Notes: generated by a model from the letters alone, not told the origin. Positions 24,460-34,418 are shown, counted from the first letter of the stretch. The stretch is DNA of 64,000 nt from Flavobacterium sp. TR2 (GCF_025252405.1 NZ_CP104307.1:1302001-1366000); one strand, 5' to 3'. Made by a program: numbers and translations.

Positions 24460-25755
24460 ATGGCAGAAAACAACGATACATTTGAATTGAGAAGTGAAGA
24501 GGTTCAGGACATCCTGACCAAAGTGCCGCATTGGATGATACGCTGGGGCACCGTTTTGATATTTGCCATAATAGTTATGCTTTTTTTTGTTTCATGGTTT
24601 GTCAAATATCCAGATGTTGTAAAAACAGAAATTGTAATAACGACTAATATTCCGCCAGAGAAAATTGTGTCAAAATCTTCTGGACGAATAGAAGCTATTC
24701 TGGTCAGAAATAAAATGCTGGTTGGAAAAAATAGCACGCTGGCCATTATTGAAAATACTGCCAATTATAAAGATGTTTTTCTGCTGAAAAAGATTGTAGA
24801 CGGCTATGATATAAACAGCTCAAAAAAAGAGTTTCCTTTTGAGCTGTTGCAGAATACGCAGCTTGGCGAAATAGAAAGCGCATTTGCAGTATTCCAGAAA
24901 GATTATCAGGCTCAAGAATTAAATAAAGACCTGCATCCTTTTCAGGTGGAGAGCAGGGCGCAGCATTCTGAAAAAATCCAAATAACAGAAAGAATAGAAA
25001 TTCTGCAGCAGCAGAAAACGATTAATGAGCGCGAATTAGAACTTCAGAAGAATGAAGTGGCGCGCTTTGAAACTTTATTCAATAAAGGAATTATTTCTGC
25101 TCAGGAAATGGAAGCAAAAAAACTCAGTTTCCTTCAGGCGCAAAAGAATTACAGAAGCCTATTGTCGTCGATTTCCCAATTGAGGTCTTCTCTTATTGAC
25201 AACACAAAATCAAGCCAGAATTCGCAGATAAACAGCACCAGAGAAGAAGTTAACCTTGGGCGCAATGTTTCACAATCTTTTTATCAGCTGAAAAAAGTGA
25301 TACGCGATTGGGAACTTGCTTATGCATTAAAATCTTCCATCAGCGGTAAAGTGACTTTCCTGCAGGTTTGGAATGAAAATCAGACCATAAATGTTGGGGA
25401 TAATGTGTTTTCTATAATCCCAGATGCCAAAAATAGTTTTATCGGTAAAGTGAAAGCTCCGGCATTAAATTCAGGCAAAATCAAAGTAGGGCAGCGTGTC
25501 AATATCCGTCTGGCCAATTATCCCGATAGAGAATTTGGCGTTCTGAAAGGCGAAATCAAAAATATTTCGCTCGTGCCCGATAAAGACGGAAATCTCCTTA
25601 TAGACGTCGCTCTTCCTAACGGATTAAAAACATCCTATAATAAACAGATTACGTTTCAGCAAGAAATGAAGGGGAGTGCAGAGATTGTAACCGAAGATCT
25701 GCGTTTAATAGAAAGAATCCTTTATCAGTTCAAAAGCATTTTTGAACAAGCATAA
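24460..25755 (+). CDS. HlyD-family membrane-fusion protein of the exporter
   Basis: 431 residues with one N-terminal membrane helix (about 24-45, WGTVLIFAIIVMLFFVSWFV), a lipoyl/beta-barrel region and a long coiled coil (about 160-265, ERIEILQQQKTINERELELQ). The C-terminal half holds SSISGKVTFLQVWNENQTINVGDNVFSIIP, the HlyD barrel pattern, and GQRVNIRLANYPDREFG. It bridges the ABC exporter to an outer-membrane duct, none of which is encoded in the window. Co-transcribed with the exporter. Confidence 0.87.
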   Translation: MAENNDTFELRSEEVQDILTKVPHWMIRWGTVLIFAIIVMLFFVSWFVKYPDVVKTEIVITTNIPPEKIVSKSSGRIEAILVRNKMLVGKNSTLAIIENTANYKDVFLLKKIVDGYDINSSKKEFPFELLQNTQLGEIESAFAVFQKDYQAQELNKDLHPFQVESRAQHSEKIQITERIEILQQQKTINERELELQKNEVARFETLFNKGIISAQEMEAKKLSFLQAQKNYRSLLSSISQLRSSLIDNTKSSQNSQINSTREEVNLGRNVSQSFYQLKKVIRDWELAYALKSSISGKVTFLQVWNENQTINVGDNVFSIIPDAKNSFIGKVKAPALNSGKIKVGQRVNIRLANYPDREFGVLKGEIKNISLVPDKDGNLLIDVALPNGLKTSYNKQITFQQEMKGSAEIVTEDLRLIERILYQFKSIFEQA

Positions 25756-25810
25756 AATGATGATATGTTGTTCTTTGTTAGAGCTTTAAGTTTTGATAAA
25801 GATGTTCTTT

Positions 25811-26518
25811 TTACATCTTTAAGTAAAAATCTTTAGTAAGTTCAATATATTCAGGAGTATAAACGTGCCTGTCGATTTCGATAACTAATTCATTAGTCTC
25901 GATTTCAGCAACTTCATTTCGGCTAAAAGCCAATAAACTGCGTTTAATTTCAGATTTTGGATTTCCTTTTACTCGAGTAATTTTAAGAGGATATAGTTCA
26001 GCCTCTTTTGCCAGCGCAATAAATTTTTCTTCTTCTTTGAAAGGAATAATTAAAGCAAATATTCCGTTTTCTGAGAGTAATAAATCGGCAGCTTCGACCA
26101 ATTCTTCAAAAGGCATTGCATCTTGAAAGCGGGCTAAATCGCGCTGTTCGTTTTCTGTTTTATAATCTTCGGCATAAAAAGGCGGATTTGAAACAATCAG
26201 ATCATATTCATCTTCAGGTTCGTCAATAAATTCGTCTAAGCCAGCATGAAAACAAAACAATCTATCGCCCCAAGGAGAAGCATCAAAATTTTCTACAGCC
26301 TGTTCGTAAGCATCTTCATCAATTTCAAGAGCATCAATTTGTTCAGCATGAGTTCTTTGTGCAAGCATCAAAGCAATAATCCCTGTCCCTGCACCAATGT
26401 CTAATACACTAAACGGATTATGGTCAATTGGAGCCCAAGAGCCAAGCAATACGCCATCGGTACCAACTTTCATAGCGGTTTTATCTTGTTTGATAGAAAA
26501 TTGTTTAAACTGAAACAT
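25811..26518 (-). CDS. trmN6: tRNA1(Val) (adenine-N6) methyltransferase-like
   Basis: 235-residue class I AdoMet-dependent methyltransferase. Motif I LDIGAGTGIIALMLAQR and the catalytic motif NPPFY (with Ser before it, SNPPFY) for adenine N6 methylation are present, together with the N-terminal FKQFSIKQDKTAMKVGTDGVLLGSW signature of the TrmN6/YfiC group. It would methylate A37 of tRNA-Val. It converges on the HlyD gene; a weak 8-bp hairpin (25798-25820) lies between. Confidence 0.85.
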   Translation of the reverse strand: MFQFKQFSIKQDKTAMKVGTDGVLLGSWAPIDHNPFSVLDIGAGTGIIALMLAQRTHAEQIDALEIDEDAYEQAVENFDASPWGDRLFCFHAGLDEFIDEPEDEYDLIVSNPPFYAEDYKTENEQRDLARFQDAMPFEELVEAADLLLSENGIFALIIPFKEEEKFIALAKEAELYPLKITRVKGNPKSEIKRSLLAFSRNEVAEIETNELVIEIDRHVYTPEYIELTKDFYLKM

Positions 26519-26872
26519 AAATGTGAAATCGCAATTTTTTAAATTCCAAATTCCAAATCTGAATAAGAAAAATCAATAAAGAAGTTCCAAATCCCAATTG
26601 TAATGCGGAGTAGATTAATTTTAGAATTGCAAAAATACCATTAAATATAGATTCTGCATTCTTTTGCAAACAAAAACGTTCTTTCTTCTAAATTGTATGG
26701 TTTCATTTGGTTAAATTCCAATTTTTTAAAGTGTGAATATATAAAGAAACCACATACAAATAAGTTTTTTCTTTCAAAAAAAATCCCCTTTAAAGAATTT
26801 GAAATTTAAAAAATTGAAAATTTAACTCCACTAAAGCTTGGAATTTGGGATTTAAAAAATTGGAATTTTAAA
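26519..26872. other. AT-rich intergenic region with short repeats
   Basis: 354 bp between the methyltransferase start and rimM. It contains several AATTCCAAAT/AATTTGGGATTT-type units (for example around 26527, 26585 and 26840) that could form weak hairpins and terminate the rpsP-rimM transcript. No gene or promoter box is convincing. Confidence 0.5.
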
Positions 26873-27397
26873 CTAAAGGTACATCTCGATAAGACCTTCA
26901 GGAAGATCCATAATTACTTTTTTGTTTTCGCGATCGATTTTTACAAGAAACTGGTCAATCATAGGGACCAAAATTTCGACTTCGCCATTTAAAACTTCAA
27001 AAAGAGGTTGGGCTGAAGAATCGTTAATAGAAGTGATTTTTCCAAAAACGCCTAAACGTTTGTCTTCAATTTCAAAACCAATAACTTCGTGGAAGTAGAA
27101 TTTGTTGCCGGTAAGTTTTGGCAGCATGGTTAAAGGAAGGTAAATACCGTTGCCGATCAATGCGTCTGCATCTTCTTCTGTATTTACGTCTTCAAAACTA
27201 ACTCTTAAAAAGTCATTTTTATGTAAAGCGCTTTTTTCAATAAAAAAAGGAATCAAGTGTTTGTTGTGTTCAACAAACACTGATTCCAGATTTTCGTATA
27301 ACTCAGGCTCGTCTGTATCTAGATAGATCAGAACTTCACCCTTGAAACTAAATTTTTTAGCGATTTTACCTAAATAAAAACAGTCTTCTTTACGCAT
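26873..27397 (-). CDS. rimM: Ribosome maturation factor RimM
   Basis: 174 residues from the ATG at 27397; the longer frame to 27547 runs through the rpsP tail as low-complexity Leu/Lys and is not real. Seen: FYLGKIAKKFSFKGEVLIYLDTDEPE (N-terminal beta-barrel), then KFYFHEVIGFEIED and GKITSINDSSAQPLFEV and VLVP-type IDQFLVKID (PRC-barrel). It aids 30S subunit head assembly with S19. It lies 16 bp after rpsP in one operon, which is the usual arrangement. Confidence 0.93.
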   Translation of the reverse strand: MRKEDCFYLGKIAKKFSFKGEVLIYLDTDEPELYENLESVFVEHNKHLIPFFIEKSALHKNDFLRVSFEDVNTEEDADALIGNGIYLPLTMLPKLTGNKFYFHEVIGFEIEDKRLGVFGKITSINDSSAQPLFEVLNGEVEILVPMIDQFLVKIDRENKKVIMDLPEGLIEMYL

Positions 27398-27413
27398 TAT
27401 CGCCAAGTAAAAA

Positions 27414-27974
27414 TTATGCTTCAGTTGTTTCGTTATTCTCTTCAGCAGCAGGAGCTTCTTCAGCGGCTTCAGCAACTTCTTCTGTAGCCTCTTCAGCTTG
27501 TGCAGCGGCAGCAGCTTCAGCTTGTGCAGCAGCAGCATCAGCAACACGTTTAGCGTTAACTTCTTGCTCAGCTTTTAAAGCTTTTGCTTTCACATCAGCT
27601 TTAGCTTTAGATAAACCTTCTTTTTTAGCATCAACTTTTCCAGCTTTTGCTTCTAACCAAGCAGTTAATTTAGCATCTGCTTGCTCTTGAGTTAAAGCAC
27701 CTTTACGAACTCCTCCATCAAGGTGGTGTTTCAATAAAGCACCTTTGTAAGAAAGGATAGCTCTTGCAGTATCAGTTGGTTGAGCACCATCGTGTAACCA
27801 TTTAACTGCGCTGTCAAGGTTTAACTCAACAGTTGCTGGGTTAGTGTTTGGATTGTAAGTACCGATTTTCTCTAAGTATTTACCATCTCTTTTTGAGCGT
27901 GCATCTGCAGCTACTACCCAGTAAAAAGGTTTTCCTTTTTTACCGTGTCTTTGTAATCTAATTTTTACTGACAT
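27414..27974 (-). CDS. rpsP: 30S ribosomal protein S16 with Ala/Glu-rich tail
   Basis: 186 residues. The S16 core is the first 80-90 residues: SVKIRLQRHGKKGKPFYWVVAADARSKRDGKYLEKIGTYNP, then LDSAVKWLHDGAQPTDTARAILSYKG. A C-terminal extension of about 95 residues is Ala/Glu/Lys-rich (AAAQAEAAAAAQAEEA...), as often seen in Bacteroidota S16, compared with about 80 residues in E. coli. First gene of the operon with rimM; a TATCTTTG -7 box lies about 50 bp upstream. Confidence 0.95.
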   Translation of the reverse strand: MSVKIRLQRHGKKGKPFYWVVAADARSKRDGKYLEKIGTYNPNTNPATVELNLDSAVKWLHDGAQPTDTARAILSYKGALLKHHLDGGVRKGALTQEQADAKLTAWLEAKAGKVDAKKEGLSKAKADVKAKALKAEQEVNAKRVADAAAAQAEAAAAAQAEEATEEVAEAAEEAPAAEENNETTEA

Positions 27975-28023
27975 AATCTAGTGATTAAATTTTGAGGTAC
28001 TCGACCTCTGTTAATTAAGGGCG

Positions 28024-28031
28024 CAAAGATA
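28024..28031 (-). promoter_or_regulatory. Candidate -7 box of the rpsP-rimM operon
   Basis: CAAAGATA on the plus strand reads TATCTTTG on the minus strand, matching TAnnTTTG, at 50 bp before the rpsP ATG. The base 19 positions upstream is not a clean TTG, so only the -7 half is supported. Confidence 0.5.
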
Positions 28032-28163
28032 TAATTTTTTTACGAAAAATGCGTTTTAAAAAAGATTAAATATATTTGAGTTGTTTTTTTAGCATTTTTT
28101 TGACTTTTTAATTTAAGTATTTAGCTCTTAATGCGATACTTTTGCATCAAATTCATTTTAAAT

Positions 28164-28658
28164 ATGAAAAAATACTTTTACTTTTTATCACTTTTACTGC
28201 TGCTTGTATCTTGTACAGAGGATGTAAGATTTAATAATCCTGCTTTTCAGACCTTAAAAGATAATGCTTTTTGGAGGGCACAAGTTTATAAAGCCGGAAT
28301 AGAAGCAAATGGGTTTTTTACTGTTGAAGGTTCTTTAGGTTACGAACAGATAAAATTTCAGATTTCTGAACCAGCCGAAAAAACATATGTCTTAGGAGTA
28401 AATGATGATGTAAAAGCCACTTTTAAAAATACGTATAAAGGACAAGAAGCAGAATTTACGACTGGAACAGGTAAAGGAAGTGGGGAAGTTGTTGTTACAG
28501 AGTACAATACCGTTGATAAAACCATTTCCGGGACGTTTAAATTTACAGCAGTCAATGTCGATTCTGGAGCTGAAAAACAGCAAATGCATTTTACAGAAGG
28601 TGTTTTTTATAAAATTCCAGTAACGTCAGAAGGCAACTTTGTTCCTGTAAATGATTAA
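28164..28658 (+). CDS. Putative secreted lipoprotein (unknown function)
   Basis: 164 residues from the ATG at 28164; earlier in-frame codons (from 28131) precede the signal peptide and are not used. The signal KKYFYFLSLLLLLVSC ends in a lipobox with the acylated Cys at about 17. The mature part is a beta-rich single domain with repeated charged strands (e.g. GKGSGEVVVTEYNTVDKTISGTFKF). It resembles the DUF6252-type lipoproteins of flavobacteria, a memory-based guess. No catalytic residues. Confidence 0.7.
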   Translation: MKKYFYFLSLLLLLVSCTEDVRFNNPAFQTLKDNAFWRAQVYKAGIEANGFFTVEGSLGYEQIKFQISEPAEKTYVLGVNDDVKATFKNTYKGQEAEFTTGTGKGSGEVVVTEYNTVDKTISGTFKFTAVNVDSGAEKQQMHFTEGVFYKIPVTSEGNFVPVND

Positions 28659-28772
28659 GTTTTTGGTTTGGGTATTTTTTATCAAATCAAAATAAAAACT
28701 TAAATAAATTCATAACATGGTAGATTAGATGTAAATAAGACTACATTTGCTTCTTATTATAAATAAATATCT

Positions 28773-29120
28773 ATGAATATTTTCGTTGGAAGCCTTCCAT
28801 TCAGTATTGAGGAAGCAGATTTAAGAGAGTCTTTTGAGGCTTATGGAACAGTTGACTCTGTTAAAATTATTACTGATAAATTTACTGGAAGAAGTAAAGG
28901 CTTTGGTTTTGTTGAAATGCCAAATGATAGCGAAGCTCAGAAAGCTATCGACGAATTGAACGGTGCTGTGGTTTCAGGTCGTACAATTGTTGTAAATAAA
29001 TCTGAGCCAAAACCGGAGGGCGAAAGAAGAAGTTTTAATAACAACCGCGGAGGAAACGATCGTGGTGGTTACGGAAACAACAACCGTGGCGGAGATCGCG
29101 GAAACAGAAGAGAATATTAA
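28773..29120 (+). CDS. RRM-domain RNA-binding protein
   Basis: 115 residues. One RNA recognition motif: RNP2 MNIFVGSLPF, RNP1 SKGFGFVEM, followed by a Gly/Arg-rich tail (GGNDRGGYGNNNRGG, RGNRREY). Such small RRM-RGG proteins are cold- or stress-induced RNA chaperones in cyanobacteria and Bacteroidota. A TACATTTG -7 box (28742-28749) lies 24 bp before the start. A strong terminator follows. Confidence 0.92.
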   Translation: MNIFVGSLPFSIEEADLRESFEAYGTVDSVKIITDKFTGRSKGFGFVEMPNDSEAQKAIDELNGAVVSGRTIVVNKSEPKPEGERRSFNNNRGGNDRGGYGNNNRGGDRGNRREY

Positions 29121-29139
29121 TGTTTTTTTTCTAAAATAT

Positions 29140-29174
29140 AAAAGGGATCAACGAGAAAGTTGATCCCTTTTTTT
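29140..29174 (+). terminator. Terminator of the RRM gene
   Basis: Perfect 13-bp stem (29140-29152 with 29159-29171), GAGAAA loop, T run to 29174, 19 bp after the stop. Confidence 0.92.
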
Positions 29175-29201
29175 ATGTTGTTTTTTATCCTCTATAAGGA
29201 T

Positions 29202-29263
29202 TGTCAGGCTGAGCGAAGTCGAAGCCTTATGTGTTGTGCCTTTCGACTCCGCGCAGGGTGACA
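29202..29263. repeat. Imperfect inverted repeat, interspersed-element type
   Basis: TGTCAGGCTGAGCGAAGTCG at the left end is matched by CGACTCCGCGCAGGGTGACA at the right, with a short variable centre. The same kind of piece (GTCATxCTGACGAAGGA, CTTCGCTCAGAGTGACA) occurs at about 0.84 and 43.0 kb, so it is a repeat family, not a local regulatory hairpin. Confidence 0.65.
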
Positions 29264-29328
29264 TCAGAAGTTTTTATTTTCAGCAGCGTGAAACCTGAAA
29301 CTTGAAACAAATAAAACTTGAAACAAAA

Positions 29329-30384
29329 TTATACATTCGCAGCCAACCAATCGCCAACTTCCTTAGTGCCGTATGCTTTGCCTCCATTAGCTAAATCTTC
29401 TGTAACTACTCCAGCTTCTAAAGCTTTGTTTACAGCGTCTCTCATTGCTTTTCCTTCTTCCATCAATCCGAAGTTTTCGAACATCATAGCGGCAGATAAA
29501 ATTGTAGCCATCGGATTGGCAATGTTTAATCCTGTAGCTTGTGGGTAAGAGCCGTGAATAGGTTCAAATAAAGATACTTCAGCTCCCATAGATGCAGAAG
29601 GCATTAGTCCCATTGAGCCTGAAATGACAGAAGCTTCATCTGTTAAGATATCTCCAAATAAGTTTTCAGTAATCAATACATCATAAGAGTTTGGCCATTG
29701 AACCAAGCGCATTGCTACAGCGTCAACAAACTCGTAGCTCACTTCAACTTCTGGATAATCTTTTTCCATCGCTTGAACAGTTTCTCTCCATAAACGAGAA
29801 GTTTCCAAAACGTTTGCTTTATCAACACAGCATAATTTTTTAGAACGGGTCATGGCCAATTCAAAACCTTTTTTAGCTAAACGCTGCACTTCAGCTCTTG
29901 TGTAAACGCAGTTGTCGTAAGCTGTATCTCCGTTGTCTTTTCTTCCTTTTTCACCGAAATAAATTCCGCCGGTTAATTCTCTTAAGAAAACTAAGTCAGT
30001 TCCTTCGATTCTTTCTCTTTTTAATGGAGATTTATCTAATAAAGATGGGAATGTGAAAGTTGGTCTTACGTTTGCGAACAAACCTAATGCTTTACGCATT
30101 TTTAATAAACCCTGTTCTGGACGTACTGGTGCAGAAGGATCGTTATCATATTTAGGGTGGCCGATTGCTCCAAAAAGAACCGCATCAGCATTTTTACAAA
30201 CTTCGTGTGTTGAATCTGGATAAGGTTCTCCTACAGCATCAATTGCGGCAGCTCCAGTTAAAGCTGGTTTCCAAGTGATTTCATGTCCAAACTTTTTTGC
30301 AACAGCATCAGATACTTTTACAGCTTCATTTATTACTTCTGGTCCGATTCCGTCTCCGGCTAAAAGGGCTATGTTTAATTTCAT
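29329..30384 (-). CDS. leuB: 3-isopropylmalate dehydrogenase
   Basis: 351 residues. NAD-dependent oxidative decarboxylase of leucine biosynthesis. Motifs: [11 protein letters not shown] (N-terminus), [30 protein letters not shown] (substrate Arg set), [12 protein letters not shown], and the metal aspartate region [23 protein letters not shown] start. Last gene of leuC-leuD-leuA/cimA-like-leuB on the minus strand. Confidence 0.96.
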   Translation of the reverse strand: MKLNIALLAGDGIGPEVINEAVKVSDAVAKKFGHEITWKPALTGAAAIDAVGEPYPDSTHEVCKNADAVLFGAIGHPKYDNDPSAPVRPEQGLLKMRKALGLFANVRPTFTFPSLLDKSPLKRERIEGTDLVFLRELTGGIYFGEKGRKDNGDTAYDNCVYTRAEVQRLAKKGFELAMTRSKKLCCVDKANVLETSRLWRETVQAMEKDYPEVEVSYEFVDAVAMRLVQWPNSYDVLITENLFGDILTDEASVISGSMGLMPSASMGAEVSLFEPIHGSYPQATGLNIANPMATILSAAMMFENFGLMEEGKAMRDAVNKALEAGVVTEDLANGGKAYGTKEVGDWLAANV

Positions 30385-30404
30385 TTTTAAGTATTTATTA
30401 TTTT

Positions 30405-30486
30405 AAGGTTCAAAGTGGCAAAGGTTCAAAGGTTCAAAGTTTTAAAAGCAGGTAAAAACCTTTGCGCCTTTGCCGCTTTGAACCTT
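30405..30486. repeat. 28-bp inverted repeat between leuB and the LeuA-like gene
   Basis: Arms 30405-30432 and 30459-30486 are complementary at 24 of 28 positions (AAGGTTCAAAG...CTTTGAACCTT), with a 26-bp centre. It sits in the 109-bp gap, so the hairpin would form in the polycistronic mRNA and could stabilise or separate the two messages. Confidence 0.6.
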
Positions 30487-30493
30487 TGTAACT

Positions 30494-32017
30494 CTAATCG
30501 GTAATCACGTTTAACATTTTCTGCGTTGCAATAATCGCTGCAACGGTCTGGTCCGAATCTAAACCGCGGGTTTTGAATTCTTTTCCGTTGTTGACCCATG
30601 TAATAATGGTTTCGCACAACGCATCAGAACTACTTCCTGGCGGGATTCTCACGGCATAATCGATCAATTTTGGAAGCGTAAGTTTTTTGCTTTTGTAAAT
30701 TTTGGATAAAGCATTCATAAAAGCATCAAACTGACCATCTCCCTGAGCATTTTCTTCGATTATTTCTCCGTTTAAATTTAAAGATAAAGTCGTAGATGGG
30801 CGCATTCCTTTAGAATGCACCAGCATATAAGAGTTTATCGTAATTTTTTCTTCGTAAGTATGGCTATCCAAAACATCAGAAATAATGTATGGAAGATCTT
30901 CTTTTGTAACTGTTTCTTTTTTGTCGCCCAATTCTATAATTCTTTGGGTTACCAATTTTAAATCTTCGTTGTTTAGTTTTAAGCCTAATTCCTGAAGATT
31001 CTTCTCGATATTGGCTTTTCCTGAAGTTTTTCCTAGAGCGTATTTTCTTTTTCTTCCAAAACGTTCTGGAAGCAAGTCATTAAAATAAAGATTGTTTTTA
31101 TTGTCGCCATCAGCGTGGATTCCGGCTGTTTGCGTAAAAACGTTGTCGCCCACAATTGGCTTGTTTGCAGGAATTCTGTAGCCCGTAAAAGTTTCAACCA
31201 ATTTGCTTACAGAGTATAATGAAGTTTCTTTAATACCGATATTTACTTCTGGCATATAATCATTGATAACCGCCACAGTACTTTCAAGCGGTGCGTTTCC
31301 AGCGCGTTCTCCCATTCCGTTTACTGTTACGTGAAGTCCGTTGATTCCCGCTTTTATCGCTTCCATAACATTGGCAACACTTAAGTCGTAATCGTTATGA
31401 GCATGGAAATCAAAATGAATGCTGGGATATTTTGCTCTAATTTTCGAAATAAATTCAAAAGTTAGAGACGGAATTAAAACGCCTAAAGTATCAGGAAGTA
31501 AAACTCTTTTAATTGGCTGAGTTGCTAAAAAATCTAGGAATTGAAAAACATAATCGGGAGAATTTCGCATTCCGTTGCTCCAGTCTTCCAAATAAACATT
31601 GGTTTCAATATTATTTTCTTTTGCTAAAGCAATGATTTGAGCAATTTCAGAAAAATGCTGTTCTGGAGTTTTTTTTAATTGATGCGTTAAATGGTTCATT
31701 GAGCCCTTGGTCAGCAAATTCTGCACTTTGGCACCGGCTTTTTTCATCCAGTCAATTGAAACTCCGCCATCAACAAACGTCAAAACTTCAATTCTGTTGA
31801 TATATCCTTTTTCCTCGGCCCAAGAAGTAATGCCGTTTACGGCCTGAAATTCTCCTTCGCTCACACGTGCAGAAGCAATTTCGATTCTATCAATATTTAA
31901 TTCCTCCAGCAACAATTGCGCAATGGTCAGTTTTTCTGCAGCAGAAAATGATACCCCTGAGGTTTGTTCACCATCACGGAGCGTCGTATCCATTATTTCA
32001 ATTTTTCTTTTTTCCAT
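30494..32017 (-). CDS. 2-isopropylmalate/citramalate synthase family enzyme
   Basis: 507 residues. Catalytic HMGL-like TIM barrel: IMDTTLRDGEQTSGVSFSA (metal and acetyl-CoA site), LLPDTLGVL, FDFHAHNDYDL with metal His pair, and VNGMGERAGNAPLE. The C-terminal third (about 390-507) is a LeuA allosteric domain (EKITINSYMLVHSKG, KIYKSKKLTLPKLIDYAVRI). The head differs from classical LeuA. In the leuC-leuD-leuB cluster it could make isopropylmalate or (R)-citramalate (for isoleucine); homocitrate-type is less likely. Leucine feedback is expected through the regulatory domain. Confidence 0.82.
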   Translation of the reverse strand: MEKRKIEIMDTTLRDGEQTSGVSFSAAEKLTIAQLLLEELNIDRIEIASARVSEGEFQAVNGITSWAEEKGYINRIEVLTFVDGGVSIDWMKKAGAKVQNLLTKGSMNHLTHQLKKTPEQHFSEIAQIIALAKENNIETNVYLEDWSNGMRNSPDYVFQFLDFLATQPIKRVLLPDTLGVLIPSLTFEFISKIRAKYPSIHFDFHAHNDYDLSVANVMEAIKAGINGLHVTVNGMGERAGNAPLESTVAVINDYMPEVNIGIKETSLYSVSKLVETFTGYRIPANKPIVGDNVFTQTAGIHADGDNKNNLYFNDLLPERFGRKRKYALGKTSGKANIEKNLQELGLKLNNEDLKLVTQRIIELGDKKETVTKEDLPYIISDVLDSHTYEEKITINSYMLVHSKGMRPSTTLSLNLNGEIIEENAQGDGQFDAFMNALSKIYKSKKLTLPKLIDYAVRIPPGSSSDALCETIITWVNNGKEFKTRGLDSDQTVAAIIATQKMLNVITD

Positions 32018-32198
32018 ATTGATATTCTAATTTCTAACGGGTTGGATTTGATGTCCGATTTTAATTTTTGACGCTGATTTTACGGATTCGCCTTGCGAAA
32101 ACGCGGATTTTTGTTTTAGCCTAAAAAAAGAAATCTGTTTTTTTTCTGCGTCTTTGCAAAGCAAATCAGTTTTATCCGCGCCCTATTTATTCTAGAAA

Positions 32199-32228
32199 GA
32201 CCCGAGAGGTTTTGAAGCCTGTCGGGTC
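32199..32228. repeat. GACCCGA...TCGGGTC hairpin
   Basis: Short inverted repeat in the 234-bp leuD-LeuA gap, related to the GACAGG/CCTGTC repeat at 1.0 kb. The rest of the gap contains pieces of the ATCAGCGTAATCTGC-type repeat seen at 44 kb. No gene. Confidence 0.5.
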
Positions 32229-32251
32229 TAATAGACTGAATGATATTTCTA

Positions 32252-32848
32252 TTAGTAAGGAAGTTTATCAGCAAAAGCTTTAATGTCTTCCTTCATGTCT
32301 TGCAAATAATCAATGTCATCAAAACCATTAATTAAATTGTTCTTTTTGTAGCCGTTAATAGCAAAAGATTCTTGCTCGCCAGTTGACAGCAAAGTAATGG
32401 TTTGGTTTGGAAGATTGATTTCTAATTCTGTTTTTGGATCAGCTTCAATAGCTTTGAAAATATTAGCTAAAAATTCAGGGCTGATTTGTACTGGTAAAAC
32501 ACCAATATTCAAACAGTTTCCTTTGAAGATATCTGCAAAGAAGCTAGAAACTACAGCGCGGAATCCGTAATCGTAAACTGCCCAAGCAGCGTGCTCTCTA
32601 GAAGATCCAGAACCGAAGTTTTTTCCTCCCACAAGGATTTTTCCGCTGTATGTAGGATTGTTTAAAACGAAATCTGCTTTTGGAGTATCGTCTCCATTGT
32701 ATCTCCAGTCTCTGAAAAGATTGTCTCCAAAACCTTCACGTTTTGTAGCTTTTAAGAAACGAGCTGGAATGATTTGATCTGTATCGACGTTCTCAATTGG
32801 CAACGGTACACCGCTGCTTGTAAGTATATTAAATTTATCGTATGCCAT
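32252..32848 (-). CDS. leuD: 3-isopropylmalate dehydratase small subunit
   Basis: 198 residues, the aconitase swivel domain. Seen: [21 protein letters not shown] (N-terminal signature) and [20 protein letters not shown] with the conserved Ser/Arg that contact substrate. It forms a heterodimer with LeuC. ATG start; next to leuC, 175 bp upstream on the minus strand. Confidence 0.96.
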   Translation of the reverse strand: MAYDKFNILTSSGVPLPIENVDTDQIIPARFLKATKREGFGDNLFRDWRYNGDDTPKADFVLNNPTYSGKILVGGKNFGSGSSREHAAWAVYDYGFRAVVSSFFADIFKGNCLNIGVLPVQISPEFLANIFKAIEADPKTELEINLPNQTITLLSTGEQESFAINGYKKNNLINGFDDIDYLQDMKEDIKAFADKLPY

Positions 32849-33023
32849 TTTTTGGAATTTTAGATTTTAGATTTTAGATTATTAGATTTTAGATTTTCTT
32901 TTTGAAAAACTTAAACTTAGAATCTAAAATAGTTTTGTATTAAATAATGTTAATCAATTTTATTTGAAGAAATTTAGATGAAGATTACGCGAAGTGAGAA
33001 ATCTAAAATCTAAAATCTCCAAT

Positions 33024-34418
33024 CTAAAATAGCTCGCGCGGATCTGTTAGTTTTCCTGTAACTGCTGCCGCTGCTGCCATAATTGGACTAGCAAGTAGCG
33101 TTCTTGAGCCAGGACCTTGACGACCTTCAAAGTTTCTGTTTGACGTACTTACTGCATATTTTCCAGCAGGAACTTTATCGTCGTTCATTGCTAAACAAGC
33201 AGAACATCCAGGCTGGCGTAATACAAAACCAGCTTCGGTTAAAATGTCTAAAATTCCTTCTTCTTTAATTTGTGCTTCAACAACGTGAGAACCCGGAACG
33301 AGCCAAGCGGTAACATTATCAGCTTTTTTTCTTCCTTTTACAATTTCGGCGAAAGCTCTAAAATCTTCAATACGTCCGTTTGTGCAGCTTCCCAAGAAAA
33401 CGTAGTCGATTTGTTTTCCGATCATTACGTCATCTTCATTGAAGCCCATGTAAGCCAATGATTTTTTGTAAGTTTCTTCACCGCCTTCAACTTCTTTTGC
33501 ACTTGGAATATGTTTTGTGATACCAATTCCCATTCCTGGGTTTGTACCGTAAGTAATCATTGGTTCGATGTCTTCAGCTTTGATGTTTAATTCCGCATCA
33601 AACACAGCATCAGCATCCGTTTTTAAAGTTTTCCAATATTCAACAGCTTTTGTCCAAGCTTCTCCTTTTGGAGCATACAATCTTCCTTCAAGGAAATCGA
33701 AAGTAGTTTGGTCAGGGGCAATCATTCCTCCACGAGCACCCATTTCGATACTTAAATTACAAACAGTCATACGACCTTCCATAGTCATGTTTTCAAAAAC
33801 ATCACCCGCGTACTCTACGAAGTAACCAGTTCCTCCAGAGGTAGTTAATTTAGAGATGATATAAAGTGCAACATCTTTTGGGCCAACACCTTTGCTTAAT
33901 TGACCGTTTACGTTAATACGCATTTTCTTTGGTTTAGGCTGCATGATACATTGAGTAGAAAGCACCATCTCAACCTCAGAAGTTCCGATACCGAAAGCGA
34001 TAGCTCCAAAAGCACCGTGAGTAGACGTATGCGAATCACCGCATACAATAGTAGCGCCTGGCAAAGTAATTCCGTTTTCAGGACCAACTACGTGTACAAT
34101 TCCGTTTTTTTGGTGGCCTAATCCCCAGTGCGAAATTCCGTATTCGTTTGCATTGTCTTCAAGAGCTTTAAGTTGGTTTGCAGAAAGCGGATCTTGAACT
34201 GGTAAATGTTGGTTTATGGTTGGTGTATTGTGGTCGGCAGTTGCAAAAGTACGTTCTGGATATAATACATTAACGCCTCTTGATTTTAATCCTAAAAAAG
34301 CAACAGGACTTGTAACCTCATGAATGAAATGGCGGTCAATAAAAAACACATCTGGCCCATCTTCAATTTTACGCACAACATGTGAATCCCATACTTTGTC
34401 AAATAATGTCTTACTCAT
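33024..34418 (-). CDS. leuC: 3-isopropylmalate dehydratase large subunit
   Basis: 464 residues. Aconitase-type 4Fe-4S enzyme. Cluster ligands: Cys in GSCTNGR and the CSACL pair near the C-terminus; HLPVQD and [26 protein letters not shown] early motifs; [10 protein letters not shown] at the end. Isomerises 2- and 3-isopropylmalate with LeuD. A strong promoter of consensus type stands about 65 bp upstream. Confidence 0.96.
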   Translation of the reverse strand: MSKTLFDKVWDSHVVRKIEDGPDVFFIDRHFIHEVTSPVAFLGLKSRGVNVLYPERTFATADHNTPTINQHLPVQDPLSANQLKALEDNANEYGISHWGLGHQKNGIVHVVGPENGITLPGATIVCGDSHTSTHGAFGAIAFGIGTSEVEMVLSTQCIMQPKPKKMRINVNGQLSKGVGPKDVALYIISKLTTSGGTGYFVEYAGDVFENMTMEGRMTVCNLSIEMGARGGMIAPDQTTFDFLEGRLYAPKGEAWTKAVEYWKTLKTDADAVFDAELNIKAEDIEPMITYGTNPGMGIGITKHIPSAKEVEGGEETYKKSLAYMGFNEDDVMIGKQIDYVFLGSCTNGRIEDFRAFAEIVKGRKKADNVTAWLVPGSHVVEAQIKEEGILDILTEAGFVLRQPGCSACLAMNDDKVPAGKYAVSTSNRNFEGRQGPGSRTLLASPIMAAAAAVTGKLTDPRELF

